Part shown: positions 33,616 to 42,273 of the stretch, piece by piece
Layout: the number at the start of each line of letters is the position of its first letter
Position numbering within the stretch: position 1 is the first letter of the stretch
NCBI GenBank assembly: GCA_028716845.1
Contig: JAQUPF010000001.1
Span: 55,647-119,646, forward strand
Length of the DNA stretch: 64,000 bases
Reading direction: 5' to 3'
Origin: a bacterium
GTDB lineage: Bacteria > Auribacterota > Tritonobacteria > UBA1439
Made by a program: the position numbers and the translations under genes
Notes under the pieces: generated by a model
The model's input: the letters and a program-made list of their open reading frames with translations, nothing else
Databases searched by the model: none
Told to the model about the DNA's origin: nothing

Positions 33616-35166
33616 ATGAAGGAATCAACCGCCGTCGCCCTCCGCCGCGCGCGCCGCGCCTCCCAGGCCCTCTTTCTCGCCCTCTTCCTCGCACTCCTCG
33701 CGGCCGCCTCCTACTCGGGCCGGATGCTCGATCTCGCCGCGGAGGATCCGGAGGCGTGGACCGCCGTCAACACCTTCCTCCACTTCGACCCGTTCGCCGC
33801 CCTCGGCCACCTCGCCGCCGCCCGCTTCCTGCCGCCGCTCTTCTACCTCTCGATCGCCACGATCGCGGCGACGCTGCTCCTGGGCCGCTTTTTCTGCGGG
33901 TGGGTCTGCCCGCTCGGCACGATCCACCACGCCGCCGGCGCCTGCCGGAGGCGCCCGCGGGCCCTCCCCGCGCCATGGCGGCGGCTGAAATACGGCATCC
34001 TCGTCTCCCTCCTCGCCGCGGCGGCGTTCACCATCCTCCAGCCCGCCATCCTCGACCCGCTCTGCATCCTCGCCCGCTCGTGCACCCTCTCCCTCTTCCC
34101 CGCCGTCCATTTCCTCGTCAAGCGGGCGCTCATCGGGGCGGCGGACTCCGGCGTCGCGGGCCTCGCCCCCGCCGCGGACGGCGCGTATCGCTTCCTCGAA
34201 TCGAGGGAGTTCATCGGCCCGCACGTCTTCTTCAGCTCCGCGCTGCTCACCGGCGCCGTCTTCGCCTCCCTCCTCCTCGCGAACCTCGTCGTTCCGCGGC
34301 TCTGGTGCCGGGCCCTCTGCCCGCTCGGCGCGCTCCTCGGCCTCGTCTCCCGCTCCCCGCTCCTCCGGATCGACGTCGACCGGTCCCGCTGCACGCGCTG
34401 CGGCGCCTGCGTCCGCGCCTGCCCGGGCGGGAGCCTCTCGATGACGGGGGAGGGCGCGCGGCACGCGCCGGCCGAGTGCGTCCTCTGCCTCAACTGCCTG
34501 CGCGTCTGTCCCGAGGACGCCATCGGCTTCTCGTTCCTCGGCCTCGGCGACCCGTCGGAGCGCCGGCCCGACATGACGCGCCGCAGCCTCATCGCGGGGC
34601 TCGGCGCCGCGGCGGTCGCCGCGCCGTTCCTGCGATCCTTCCGGGGGACGGTCAACCGGGCGGCGCTCATCCGCCCCCCCGGCGCGCTCCCGGAGGACCG
34701 GTTCCTCGCCGCGTGCCTCCGCTGCGCCACCTGCTCGCGCATCTGCCCGACGGGCGCCATCCATCCCGCCCTCGCCGAGGCGGGCGCCGAGGGGCTCTGG
34801 ACGCCGCGGCTCGTCCCCCGCGTCGGCTACTGCGTGTACGACTGCACGCTCTGCGGCCAGGTCTGCCCCTCGCAGGCGATCCGTCGGCTCGACCCCGCCG
34901 GGAAGCGGCGGACGAAGTTGGGCACGGCCGTCGTGGACCGGGATCGGTGCATCGCCTGGGCGACGGGGATGTCGTGCCTCGCCTGCGAGGAGGTCTGCCC
35001 TGTTTCGCCGAAGGCGATCCTGGCGGACGCGATGCCCGGCGGGCCGGGCAGGCCGGTCGTCGACGCGCGCGCCTGCGTCGGGTGCGGGCGCTGCGAGCAC
35101 GTCTGCCCGATCGAGGGCGCGGCGGCGATCAGGGTCTTCGCCGTCGGCGAGACGCGCGCCCGTTGA
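33616..35166 (+). CDS. Membrane polyferredoxin, NapH-NapG-like fusion
   Basis: A 516-aa protein. The N-terminal half is NapH/NosR-like with about five helices and two CxxxCP turns (CGWVCPLG, CRALCPLG). Cytoplasmic or exposed 4Fe-4S motifs follow: CTRCGACVRACP and CVLCLNCLRVCP. An internal Tat-like RRSLIAGLGAAAVAAP helix (near 325) leads to a NapG/MauM-like half with CLRCATCSRICP, CVYDCTLCGQVCP, CLACEEVCP and CVGCGRCEHVCP. It should carry electrons from the membrane pool to an extracytoplasmic acceptor, most simply the DUF362 protein encoded before it. Fused H-G halves are less usual than separate genes. Confidence 0.85.
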   Translation: MKESTAVALRRARRASQALFLALFLALLAAASYSGRMLDLAAEDPEAWTAVNTFLHFDPFAALGHLAAARFLPPLFYLSIATIAATLLLGRFFCGWVCPLGTIHHAAGACRRRPRALPAPWRRLKYGILVSLLAAAAFTILQPAILDPLCILARSCTLSLFPAVHFLVKRALIGAADSGVAGLAPAADGAYRFLESREFIGPHVFFSSALLTGAVFASLLLANLVVPRLWCRALCPLGALLGLVSRSPLLRIDVDRSRCTRCGACVRACPGGSLSMTGEGARHAPAECVLCLNCLRVCPEDAIGFSFLGLGDPSERRPDMTRRSLIAGLGAAAVAAPFLRSFRGTVNRAALIRPPGALPEDRFLAACLRCATCSRICPTGAIHPALAEAGAEGLWTPRLVPRVGYCVYDCTLCGQVCPSQAIRRLDPAGKRRTKLGTAVVDRDRCIAWATGMSCLACEEVCPVSPKAILADAMPGGPGRPVVDARACVGCGRCEHVCPIEGAAAIRVFAVGETRAR

Positions 35167-35234
35167 GGCCGCCGTGGTACGGGTCCGCAGAATGTGGTAT
35201 AGGGGAAGATGAATCCATGGAAGGAGCCGCCGAG

Positions 35235-36821
35235 ATGAACCGCTTCCTGATTCTGATCACCGTCTTCGCCGCCGCCCCCGCCCTTCCGGTCCCGGCACGC
35301 GGGCAGCCCGCGGAGACCCCCTGGCCGATGTTCTGCCGCGACGCACGGCGCACCGGCAGGAGCGGCGCGACCGGATCGCAGCTCGGCACGGTGGAGTGGA
35401 GCTACCGGACGGGATCGGACGTCGACTCCTCGCCGGCGGTCGGGACCGACGGCCGCATCTACATCGGCTCCGTCGACCGGAACGTCTACGCCTTCGCCCC
35501 CGCAGGGGGGCTTTCATGGAGCTACCGGACCGGTTGGCAGGTGCACTCGTCGCCGGCGATCACGGTGAACGGGACCGTCATCATCGGCTCCGACGACGAC
35601 ACCCTCTACGCGCTCTCCTCGGCCGGCGCGCTCTCCTGGAGCTACGTGACCGGGGACGACATCAGGTCGTCGCCGGCGGTGGGGAGCGACGGCCGGATCC
35701 ACGTCGGCTCGCACGACCTCAACATCTACGCCTTCACCCCGGCGGGCGCGCTCGTCTGGAGCTACCGCATGGATAACGACTTCTCCTATGCCTCTCCGGC
35801 GATCGGGGGGGACGGCCGTGTCTTCATGGGTTCGCACCTCGGCATCTTCTACGCCTTCACCCCCGCCGGGGGCCTCTCGTGGAGCTACCGCATCGGCTGG
35901 GAGGTGAACAGCTCCCCCACCGTCGGCGACGACGGCCGCATCTACGTGGGGTCGGAGGACGACAACCTCTATGCCCTCAACCCGGCGGGAACCATTGCCT
36001 GGTCGTACACCACCGGCGCCGACATCCGCGCCTGCTCGCCCGCCATCGGCGCCGACGGCACCATCTACTTCGGCTCCCAGGACGCGCGCGTCTACGCCCT
36101 CACGAGCGCCGGGGCGCTCAGGTGGAGCTACGGCACGAACGCGGACATGGAGTCGTCGCCCGCCGTCGGCGCGGACGGCGTTCTGTACATCGGCACGCTC
36201 AACAAGCGGATGTACGCCTTCCGTCCGTCCGGCTCCCTCCTCTGGAGCTACCAGGCCGGCTACGACTTCTTCTCATCCCCCGCCATCGACGGCGCCGGCC
36301 GGACGATCGCCGGCTGCCGGGACGACACCCTGTATGTCTTCGGCAACACCCCCGCGCCGCCGGCGCCCACGCCGACGCCGATCCCGAACTACGTCCAGCT
36401 CGGCGCCTTCCCGACGGCCGTCCGGCCGGGAGGGATCACCACCCTCGACTACGCCGCCGACACTGCCGACTGGCGCTACGGCGGGGTGAAGCTCGACATC
36501 TACATCGCGGCCGTGAAGGACCCGGCCGTCGTCGACGCCCCCTCCACCCTCGCCGCGGTCCTCGACCGGCCGGAGGTGTACCTGTTCGGTCCGGAGATGA
36601 AGACCGCCTACCGCTATACGGGGACGGTGCAAAAACCGACCTTCGGCAGGGTGTCATTCCCGCCGCAGCCGGTGAGAGGATCGATCGGCGTCGCTGTCCC
36701 CGCCGATCCGTCGTTCGGGGGCGGCTGGGCGTTCGCGACCGCCTTCGTCGCGCGTGATTCGGGACGGTTCATCCGTCCCGACCTCCCGGTGGAGAACTCG
36801 AACCTCGTCACGGTCGAGTGA
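35235..36821 (+). CDS. Exported eight-repeat PQQ-type beta-propeller
   Basis: A 528-aa secreted protein. After a signal peptide (LILITVFAAAPALPVPARG) come eight repeats of 40-41 residues, each with a WSYxTG start, an SSPAVG turn and a Y(A/V)F strand (about residues 50-375), the PQQ-like blade pattern. A PAPPAPTPTPIP linker leads to a 145-aa C-terminal beta-rich domain I do not recognise. No free catalytic residues are evident, so it is probably a scaffold or BamB-like assembly protein. AAGGAG is 8 nt before ATG 35235. It lies 68 bp after the polyferredoxin and may be in its operon. Confidence 0.8.
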   Translation: MNRFLILITVFAAAPALPVPARGQPAETPWPMFCRDARRTGRSGATGSQLGTVEWSYRTGSDVDSSPAVGTDGRIYIGSVDRNVYAFAPAGGLSWSYRTGWQVHSSPAITVNGTVIIGSDDDTLYALSSAGALSWSYVTGDDIRSSPAVGSDGRIHVGSHDLNIYAFTPAGALVWSYRMDNDFSYASPAIGGDGRVFMGSHLGIFYAFTPAGGLSWSYRIGWEVNSSPTVGDDGRIYVGSEDDNLYALNPAGTIAWSYTTGADIRACSPAIGADGTIYFGSQDARVYALTSAGALRWSYGTNADMESSPAVGADGVLYIGTLNKRMYAFRPSGSLLWSYQAGYDFFSSPAIDGAGRTIAGCRDDTLYVFGNTPAPPAPTPTPIPNYVQLGAFPTAVRPGGITTLDYAADTADWRYGGVKLDIYIAAVKDPAVVDAPSTLAAVLDRPEVYLFGPEMKTAYRYTGTVQKPTFGRVSFPPQPVRGSIGVAVPADPSFGGGWAFATAFVARDSGRFIRPDLPVENSNLVTVE

Positions 36822-36872
36822 GGCGCGGGTCGACGTCCGCAAGCGAAATATCTTTCCGGAACGAAATAGTTC

Positions 36873-36900
36873 TTGACGCGCGCGCGCGCGCCGCTATACT
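36873..36900 (+). promoter_or_regulatory. dnaA promoter with a CpG-alternating spacer
   Basis: TTGACG (36873-36878) and TATACT (36895-36900) are separated by 16 nt made of CG alternation (36879-36893) and a C. Such a spacer can adopt left-handed DNA under negative supercoiling, so promoter strength might respond to supercoiling. Confidence 0.65.
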
Positions 36901-36943
36901 GCGGCATGGGACGCGGCGGGTGAGGGACGGGATGTTGATATCC

Positions 36944-36952
36944 TGTGGATAA
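36944..36952 (+). promoter_or_regulatory. DnaA box in the dnaA leader
   Basis: TGTGGATAA is a perfect DnaA box (reverse complement of TTATCCACA). It lies between the promoter and the dnaA coding region, the usual position for autorepression. No further exact boxes were seen nearby, so this is not an evident oriC. Confidence 0.7.
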
Positions 36953-36986
36953 TCGGCGTGTTGCTCACCGCCGCCGCACCAATCCG

Positions 36987-38381
36987 ATGAAGCGCAACGA
37001 GAAGCACGTCGCGGCGGCGCGCGGCGGGGACGCGGGCGCGCCCCTCTGGCGCGATATCCTCCACCTCATCGAGGGGGGCATGAGCCGCCAGTCCCTCTCG
37101 CTCTGGATACGCCCGCTCCGTCCGCTCCTCGTCTCATCCGACACGATCGTGCTCGAGGCGCCGAACACGATGCACGAGCGGATCGTCGAGGAGCGCTACC
37201 TCGACGTGCTCGGGCGGTGCGCCCGCGCCCTCACCGGCACGCCGTTCCGGATCTGCCTCGTCTCGGCGCCGGCCGAGCCCGCCGCCGCCGCCCCGGCCGC
37301 GGCGCGGCGCGCCGCCGCCCCGCCGGCGACCGTCCTGAATCCGGACTACACCTTCGAGAGCTTCGTCGTCGGCCGCTGCAACAGGGCCGCCCATGCCGCC
37401 GCCCTCGCCGCCGCGGACCGGCCCGGCAGGAGGCACAACCCCCTCTTCATCACGGGGGGCGTCGGCCTCGGGAAGACGCACCTCATCCAGGCCATCGGCG
37501 CGCGCGGGGAGGGGCGGCGGCCGTTCATCTACGTCACGAGCGACCAGCTCATGGACGATCTTATGCTCGCGATCGAGAACCGGACGATCGCCCGCGCCCG
37601 GCGGCGCCTCTCCTCCGCCGGGACGCTCCTCGTCGACGATGTCCATTTCCTGAGCGGCCGCAACCAGGTCCAGGAGGAGTTCTACGCCATATTCAACGCC
37701 CTCCACGAGCGGCGGGGGCAGATCGTCCTCTCGAGCGACCGCCCCCCCGCCGAGATCCCGCGCCTCCAGCAGCGGCTCGTCTCCCGCTTCGGCGGCGGGG
37801 CGGTGATCGCGCTCAACCCCCCGACGCTCTCCACCCGGCTCCGCATCCTCGAACGGAAGGGGGCGCGCCTCGGCCTCGCCCTCCCCCGGGAGACGCTGAT
37901 GCTGCTCGCGAGCCGCATCAGGACGAACATCCGGCGGATGGAGGGCGCCCTCAACAGGATCGCCGCCTGCGCGGCGCTCTCGGGCGGGATCCCGGGGACG
38001 GCGGAGATCGAACGGCTCCTGGAGGACGAGCTCCTCGACGACGAGGGGCACGCCGTCACGGTCGGGCGGATCCAGGCGAGGGTGGCTGAGCATTTCGGCC
38101 TCCGCCTGTCGGCGATCCTCGGGAAGGGGCGCGCGGGATCGGTCGCCCACCCGCGCCAGCTCGCCATGTACCTCTGCCGGAAGCTCACCGGCATGGCGTA
38201 CGCCGACATCGGGGCGTCGTTCTCGGGGAGGGACCACTCCACCGTCATGCACGCCTGCGGGTCGGTCGAGCGGCTCCTCCGCTCCAGCACGGACGCCCGC
38301 CAGACGGCGAATGAGCTCGCCGCCTCGGTCCGCGAGGTCGCCCCCGCGCGGCGTCCGCGCGGCGCCTCAGTCGCAGAGTGA
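36987..38381 (+). CDS. dnaA: Chromosomal replication initiator DnaA
   Basis: A 464-aa protein. Domain I is about 19-95 (SLWIRPLRPL), then an Ala/Pro linker (about 96-118). The AAA+ part (about 119-330) has Walker A GGVGLGKTHL (157-166), Walker B LLVDDVHFL (214-222) and the sensor SSDRPP. Domain IV holds HPRQLAMYLCRKLTG and the DnaA-box reader GRDHSTVMHA. ATG 36987 has no clear ribosome site; GTG 36945 in frame would place the start inside the DnaA box. The dnaN-recF genes usually next to dnaA are absent. The 3' end overlaps holA by 15 bp, tail to tail. Confidence 0.9.
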   Translation: MKRNEKHVAAARGGDAGAPLWRDILHLIEGGMSRQSLSLWIRPLRPLLVSSDTIVLEAPNTMHERIVEERYLDVLGRCARALTGTPFRICLVSAPAEPAAAAPAAARRAAAPPATVLNPDYTFESFVVGRCNRAAHAAALAAADRPGRRHNPLFITGGVGLGKTHLIQAIGARGEGRRPFIYVTSDQLMDDLMLAIENRTIARARRRLSSAGTLLVDDVHFLSGRNQVQEEFYAIFNALHERRGQIVLSSDRPPAEIPRLQQRLVSRFGGGAVIALNPPTLSTRLRILERKGARLGLALPRETLMLLASRIRTNIRRMEGALNRIAACAALSGGIPGTAEIERLLEDELLDDEGHAVTVGRIQARVAEHFGLRLSAILGKGRAGSVAHPRQLAMYLCRKLTGMAYADIGASFSGRDHSTVMHACGSVERLLRSSTDARQTANELAASVREVAPARRPRGASVAE

Positions 38382-39584
38382 GATCACGAGTTCCTGGATC
38401 GCCGACGACGCCGACCGCCGCTCCCCCTTGATCGCCCGGTTCTTTCGCAGAACGAGCTCCAGGTTCCGGCGCAGCCGCTCGAGCGGGATCCGCCGCGCGG
38501 CGAGGCAGGTCTTGTACACCACGTAGGGGTGCTGGGAGAAGATGTTGAAGTTCCGGTACTTCTCGCTCTCCCTGAAGAGGAGGCGGTAGCGGTCGCCGGC
38601 GCCCTCCATCATCCGCTTGAACTGCGGGTACGTCGCCTCCCCCGGCGGCATCCTGACGATCCCCGCCGCGAGCAGCTCGCCCGCCTGGAGCATGAACCTC
38701 GTGCGCCTCGCGAGGGCGGCCGCGACGGCGAGCTGGGGCAGCCGCTGCGCGAGGAGCCGGTCGAGGAGATCGAGCGCCCGCCGCCGGTCCCGGTCCATGA
38801 CGGCGTCGCAGAGGAGGTACACCTCCGACTCCCTCCGGGGGGAGACGAGCCGGTCGATGGCGGCCGTGTCGATCTCCCGGCCGGGGCCGACGTAGAGGGC
38901 GAGCTTCTCGATCTCCGCCAGCAGCGTCCGGAGGCCGGCGCCGGCGAGGTTGACGAGGTGGAGGAGGGCATTCTTCGAGAGCCGGTTCCCGTCCGCGCGG
39001 AGGCGCTCGGCGGCGAACTCGCCGATGAACCGGAGATGGTCGTCGTTCGTTTCCGACAGGCGTGCGAACTCGCAGACGACGCCCCGCCGACCGATCTCCC
39101 GATAGAGCGCCAGGCGGCGGTCCACCTTCTCCTCGGTGATGATGACCGTGACGCCCTCGCCGTCACGGGGGAGGCGCTCGCGGACGGCCTCGGCGGGCGA
39201 CCCCCCCTCCTCCTCGAGATCCTCCTCCCCGTCCCTCTTCCGGCGCGGGAAGAGGTTGCAGCCCCGCAGCCAGACCGTCCGCTTCATGCCGAACAGGGGG
39301 GCCGCGCCGAGCGCGTCCAGGACGCGGCCGGGCGGGATGCCGGGGCCGTGGACGACCTCGAGGCCGAACTCCCGCTCCGCCTCGGGGACGAGAGCCTCGA
39401 CCAGGCGCCGGGCGGTGTCCTCGACGAGATAGTCCTCCTCGCCGAAGAGGAGGAAGACGGCCGGCGGCGTCGGCGAGGCGGCGGCGGCGAGCGCCTTCCG
39501 GCGCTCATCGTTCGGGGAGGGGGCCCTCCGCTTCCCGCCGTCCTTCCTGGCCCCGCCCCCCCGGAACCGTCTCTCCGCCGTCAT
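38367..39584 (-). CDS. holA: DNA polymerase III delta subunit (HolA)
   Basis: A 405-aa clamp-loader delta subunit. An Arg-rich N-terminal tail (about 1-38) precedes the fold: FLLFGEEDYLVEDTARRLVE, then FARLSETNDDHLRFIGEFAAERL, then LLAEIEKLALYVGPGREID and a C-terminal helical collar (KTCLAARRIPLERLRRNLELVLRKNRAIK). The family opens the beta sliding clamp. A Glu-rich loop near 128-145 is an insertion. ATG 39584 has GGAG 7 nt upstream. It faces dnaA and overlaps its end by 15 bp, so both replication genes converge without room for a terminator. Confidence 0.85.
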   Translation of the reverse strand: MTAERRFRGGGARKDGGKRRAPSPNDERRKALAAAASPTPPAVFLLFGEEDYLVEDTARRLVEALVPEAEREFGLEVVHGPGIPPGRVLDALGAAPLFGMKRTVWLRGCNLFPRRKRDGEEDLEEEGGSPAEAVRERLPRDGEGVTVIITEEKVDRRLALYREIGRRGVVCEFARLSETNDDHLRFIGEFAAERLRADGNRLSKNALLHLVNLAGAGLRTLLAEIEKLALYVGPGREIDTAAIDRLVSPRRESEVYLLCDAVMDRDRRRALDLLDRLLAQRLPQLAVAAALARRTRFMLQAGELLAAGIVRMPPGEATYPQFKRMMEGAGDRYRLLFRESEKYRNFNIFSQHPYVVYKTCLAARRIPLERLRRNLELVLRKNRAIKGERRSASSAIQELVISLCD

Positions 39585-39608
39585 CGCTCGACTCCGCGCC
39601 CCCCGCTG

Positions 39609-39617
39609 TGCTACCAT
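39609..39617 (+). promoter_or_regulatory. Extended -10 before the DUF962 gene
   Basis: TG-C-TACCAT (TG at 39609-39610, hexamer 39612-39617). The same nine-base string precedes the permease at 5229-5237. The DUF962 start at 39637 is 20 nt further. Confidence 0.45.
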
Positions 39618-39636
39618 GCGCCCGCACGGAGGGGCC

Positions 39637-39891
39637 ATGGCGGGCATGCTCCACAAATGGGCCGAACGGCACCGGCGACCGCTCAACCTCGCCCTGCACG
39701 CCGCCGGCATACCGCTGACGATCGCCGCGCTGCCGCTCCTTCTCGCGGGCCGGATCGCATTCGCGGCCGCCCTCTTCCTCTCCGGCTACGCCCTCCAGTT
39801 CGTCGGCCACGCGGTCGAGGGGAACAAGGCGGGCGAGCAGATCCTCGTCGAGCGGCTGCTCCGCCGCCGCCCGCCGCCGGCCGGTCAGTAG
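39637..39891 (+). CDS. DUF962/Mpo1-like small membrane protein
   Basis: An 84-aa protein with two helices and the DUF962 signature: HRRPLNLALHAAGIPLTIAAL, then YALQFVGHAVEGNKAGEQ. Yeast Mpo1, in the same family, is a dioxygenase of fatty-acid alpha-oxidation using conserved His and Fe, but many bacterial copies are uncharacterised. It is transcribed alone. GGAGGGG stands 3-4 nt before ATG 39637; ATG 39616 is an alternative. It overlaps the queuosine-salvage gene by 7 bp tail to tail. Confidence 0.8.
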   Translation: MAGMLHKWAERHRRPLNLALHAAGIPLTIAALPLLLAGRIAFAAALFLSGYALQFVGHAVEGNKAGEQILVERLLRRRPPPAGQ

Positions 39892-40850
39892 CAGATCGTC
39901 TCGGTCAGGTGGTACGGCCGGTCGTCCGGCGGGCTGTCGTGCGCGAGGAGCCACAGGAACGCGTCGAGCGTGACGGCGTTCATCCGCTGCCCCTTCCTCC
40001 CGTACTCCTCCATGATCAGCTCGCACGCCCGGATCGTGGCGGCGCGGATCTCGACCTCCTCGCGGCCGCAGGCGGGGAGCATCACGCGGGAATCGACCTT
40101 CGCCGCGAGGCCTTCGCCGTAGCGGAGGATCCCCAGCCCCCGCAGCGCCTGGGGCACCTTGTAGTCGGCGAAGACGGTGAGGTCGCCGATGTCGGCGAAG
40201 CCGCCCGGCCCCGCCCCCCCGAACCGCTGGTAGATCATCGCCGGCGCGAGCTGCGCCCGCTTGTAGAACTTCACCTCGCGGCCGTCCACCCCGCACGCGT
40301 CCCTGAACGAGGGGAACTCCTCGACGAGCAGGCGGGCGAGGCGGGAGGCGCTCCCCCCCGCGGCCCGGAGCAGCCGGCCGAAGCTGCCGCCGTGCCGCTC
40401 GACGAGGCCCCTGCCGACCTCCCGGAGGATCTCCGCCCGCTCGCGCCGCAGGACGAGCTCCCCCTCCCCCCGCAGGATCCCGTCGAGCTCCCCGTCCGTC
40501 AGCCGCGCGAGGAAGGCGCCGTCGAGGACGGGGACCCCCTCCTCGACCGCGCGCGTGAGCGCCCCCATGAGGCCGTAGGCGCCGTCGAGCCGCCTCCCCC
40601 GGTACGAGATGTTCCACTTCACCGCGCCCGGGCGCGCCCAGAACGCGAAGTTGACGCAGTTGAACAGGAGGAAGAAATCCGCCGCCCGCTCGTCGTTCCA
40701 CGGGTAGACGAACTCGTGCCGCCAGTCGGGCAGCCGGATCCCCGCGGCGGGGTGCCGCGCGCAGAAGGCGCGGATCCCCTCCCCGTCGATGCGGAGATGC
40801 CGCAGGTCCCCGACGACCGGCGCGATGCTCTCGAGAACGACCGCTCTCAC
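39885..40850 (-). CDS. Queuosine salvage protein (DUF2419/Qng1 family)
   Basis: A 321-aa DUF2419 protein. Landmarks are NCVNFAFWARPGAVKWN, the aspartate-containing loop GFADIGDLTVFADYKVPQ and the end RPYHLTETICY. Family members release queuine base from queuosine 5'-phosphate, letting cells reuse the modified base for tRNA. GTG 40850 has GGGGAGG 6 nt upstream and overlaps the preceding stop by 4 bp. Bacterial copies point to scavenging of queuine rather than only de novo synthesis. Confidence 0.85.
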   Translation of the reverse strand: MRAVVLESIAPVVGDLRHLRIDGEGIRAFCARHPAAGIRLPDWRHEFVYPWNDERAADFFLLFNCVNFAFWARPGAVKWNISYRGRRLDGAYGLMGALTRAVEEGVPVLDGAFLARLTDGELDGILRGEGELVLRRERAEILREVGRGLVERHGGSFGRLLRAAGGSASRLARLLVEEFPSFRDACGVDGREVKFYKRAQLAPAMIYQRFGGAGPGGFADIGDLTVFADYKVPQALRGLGILRYGEGLAAKVDSRVMLPACGREEVEIRAATIRACELIMEEYGRKGQRMNAVTLDAFLWLLAHDSPPDDRPYHLTETICY

Positions 40851-41434
40851 GCGCCGCCTCCCCTCCCCCCGCGCCCCCGCCGCCGCGGCGCGGCGACGAG
40901 CTGGTCGAACCGCCTGACGAACCGCTGCCGGATGATGTAATCGCCGGCGGCGTCGTCCGCGAACCGCCGGCACGCCGCGACGAACGCGCGGTGGAACGCC
41001 CGGATGTCCACCCGGAGGCCGACCCTCGAGTAGAGGCGGCAGGCGTACCGCGACCGTTCGGCGATGGAGACGCCCGGCCCGGCGAGACAGCCGTCCTCGA
41101 AGCCCCGGCGGAACGAGCGCCGGAGGACCGCCGCGGCGGCGGGCCGCCTCCCGCCGCGGGCGGCCGTTCCGAACGCCCTCCCCAGGTATCGGTCCGCGAA
41201 GGCGGAGAAGGTCTCCTCGTCCGGCGCGCGCCCCTCCAGGAAGCCGCTCAGGATCTCCAGCCCGAGGAGCATGAGATGGAGGGCGGCCTGGTGGCGGCGC
41301 GCCTGCATGAGCGCCCCGACCCCCTCCAGCAGCCAGGGGGAGAACCGCTCCCCGAAATACCAGCGCACCTTCCTGCCCGCCGACCAGCGGACCGTGCCGG
41401 TCCGCTGCTCGGAGAGCGGGAGAACCCTCCTCAT
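40847..41434 (-). CDS. Unknown 195-aa protein between TIGR02757 and queuosine genes
   Basis: I do not recognise this family. The protein is soluble-looking and rich in Arg and aromatic residues, with WYFGERFSPWLLEGVGALMQ, a hydrophobic helix (ALHLMLLGLEILSGFL) and a basic C-terminus ([12 protein letters not shown]) that could bind nucleic acid. ATG 41434 overlaps the previous gene by 4 bp and its end overlaps the queuosine-salvage start by 4 bp, so the three are co-translated and probably work in related RNA or nucleoside processes. Confidence 0.6.
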   Translation of the reverse strand: MRRVLPLSEQRTGTVRWSAGRKVRWYFGERFSPWLLEGVGALMQARRHQAALHLMLLGLEILSGFLEGRAPDEETFSAFADRYLGRAFGTAARGGRRPAAAAVLRRSFRRGFEDGCLAGPGVSIAERSRYACRLYSRVGLRVDIRAFHRAFVAACRRFADDAAGDYIIRQRFVRRFDQLVAAPRRRGRGGRGGGA

Positions 41435-42273
41435 GGCATCCCCTCCGGCGCGCGGCGGCGCCGCCCGGCGGCGCCGTCCATGCCGACCCTCGTGAGCGCG
41501 AAGTCGTACCGGACCGGGTCGCCGGGGGCGATCCGCCTGAAGGCGGCCGTCGCCTCGACCGCCGCCCGGAGATCCGCCCGGCGGCGCCGCGTGAGGCCGA
41601 GCCGCCGGCAGATCGCGAACATGTGCGTGTCGAGCGGCACGACGAGCATCGCGGCGGGCACCGCGCCCCAGCCGCCGGGGTCCACCTCGTCCCGCCGCAC
41701 CATCCAGCGGAGGAAGAGGTTGAGCCGCTTGCAGGCGCTCCCGCCGGCCGGATCGGGCAGGAGCCCCCCCCGGAGGCCGCCGCCGGCGGCGAGCTCGCGG
41801 ACGAATCGCGAGAGCGCCGGCAGGACCGTCTCGTCGCCGCCCCGCATCCCCGCGGCGAAACAGGCCTCGAGCGAGCCGTGCCGCCGCGCCGCCCGCCCCG
41901 CCGCCCGGACGAGCGCCGCGATGTCGTCGCCCGCCGTGAAGCGGTGCCGGAAGCCGGCGAGGGCGCGCCCGATCCCGCGCGCCCCCTCGCGCGAGGCCTC
42001 CGACGGGCGGCCGATGCGGCGGAGCGCCTCCGCCGCGCTCGCGCAGATCTGCTCCACCCGCCCGTAGGCGAGCGACGAGGCGACGAGGCCCGCGATCTCC
42101 CGGTCCCTGACGTCCGGGTACCGGTAGAGGAACCGGACCGGGTCGGCGGCGGCGTACTCCCGCCTCGTGTACCGCCGGTAGATCGCCTCGAGGCGCGCGC
42201 GCATCCGGCGGGCGTCGTCCTCCGCGCCGCCGGGGCGGCGACGCCGTCGCCGCCGCTCGCGGGACGCTCGCAT
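41431..42273 (-). CDS. TIGR02757 family protein
   Basis: A 280-aa protein of the TIGR02757/DUF2400 group: an Arg-rich N-terminus (about 1-25), then FLYRYPDVRDREIAGLVASS and ACKRLNLFLRWMVRRDEVDPG. The family is loosely related to HhH-GPD base-excision proteins, but its activity is unknown. It is the first of three overlapping minus-strand genes. A palindrome and a rightward promoter lie between it and the divergent radical SAM gene. Confidence 0.85.
   Translation of the reverse strand: MRASRERRRRRRRPGGAEDDARRMRARLEAIYRRYTRREYAAADPVRFLYRYPDVRDREIAGLVASSLAYGRVEQICASAAEALRRIGRPSEASREGARGIGRALAGFRHRFTAGDDIAALVRAAGRAARRHGSLEACFAAGMRGGDETVLPALSRFVRELAAGGGLRGGLLPDPAGGSACKRLNLFLRWMVRRDEVDPGGWGAVPAAMLVVPLDTHMFAICRRLGLTRRRRADLRAAVEATAAFRRIAPGDPVRYDFALTRVGMDGAAGRRRRAPEGMP

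Noticed and set aside
36906..36923. ATG just after the dnaA -10 box
   Set aside because: The frame stops after five codons and is not dnaA; it could only be a tiny leader peptide.
36822..36986. Origin of replication upstream of dnaA
   Set aside because: Only one exact DnaA box and no AT-rich unwinding region were seen.
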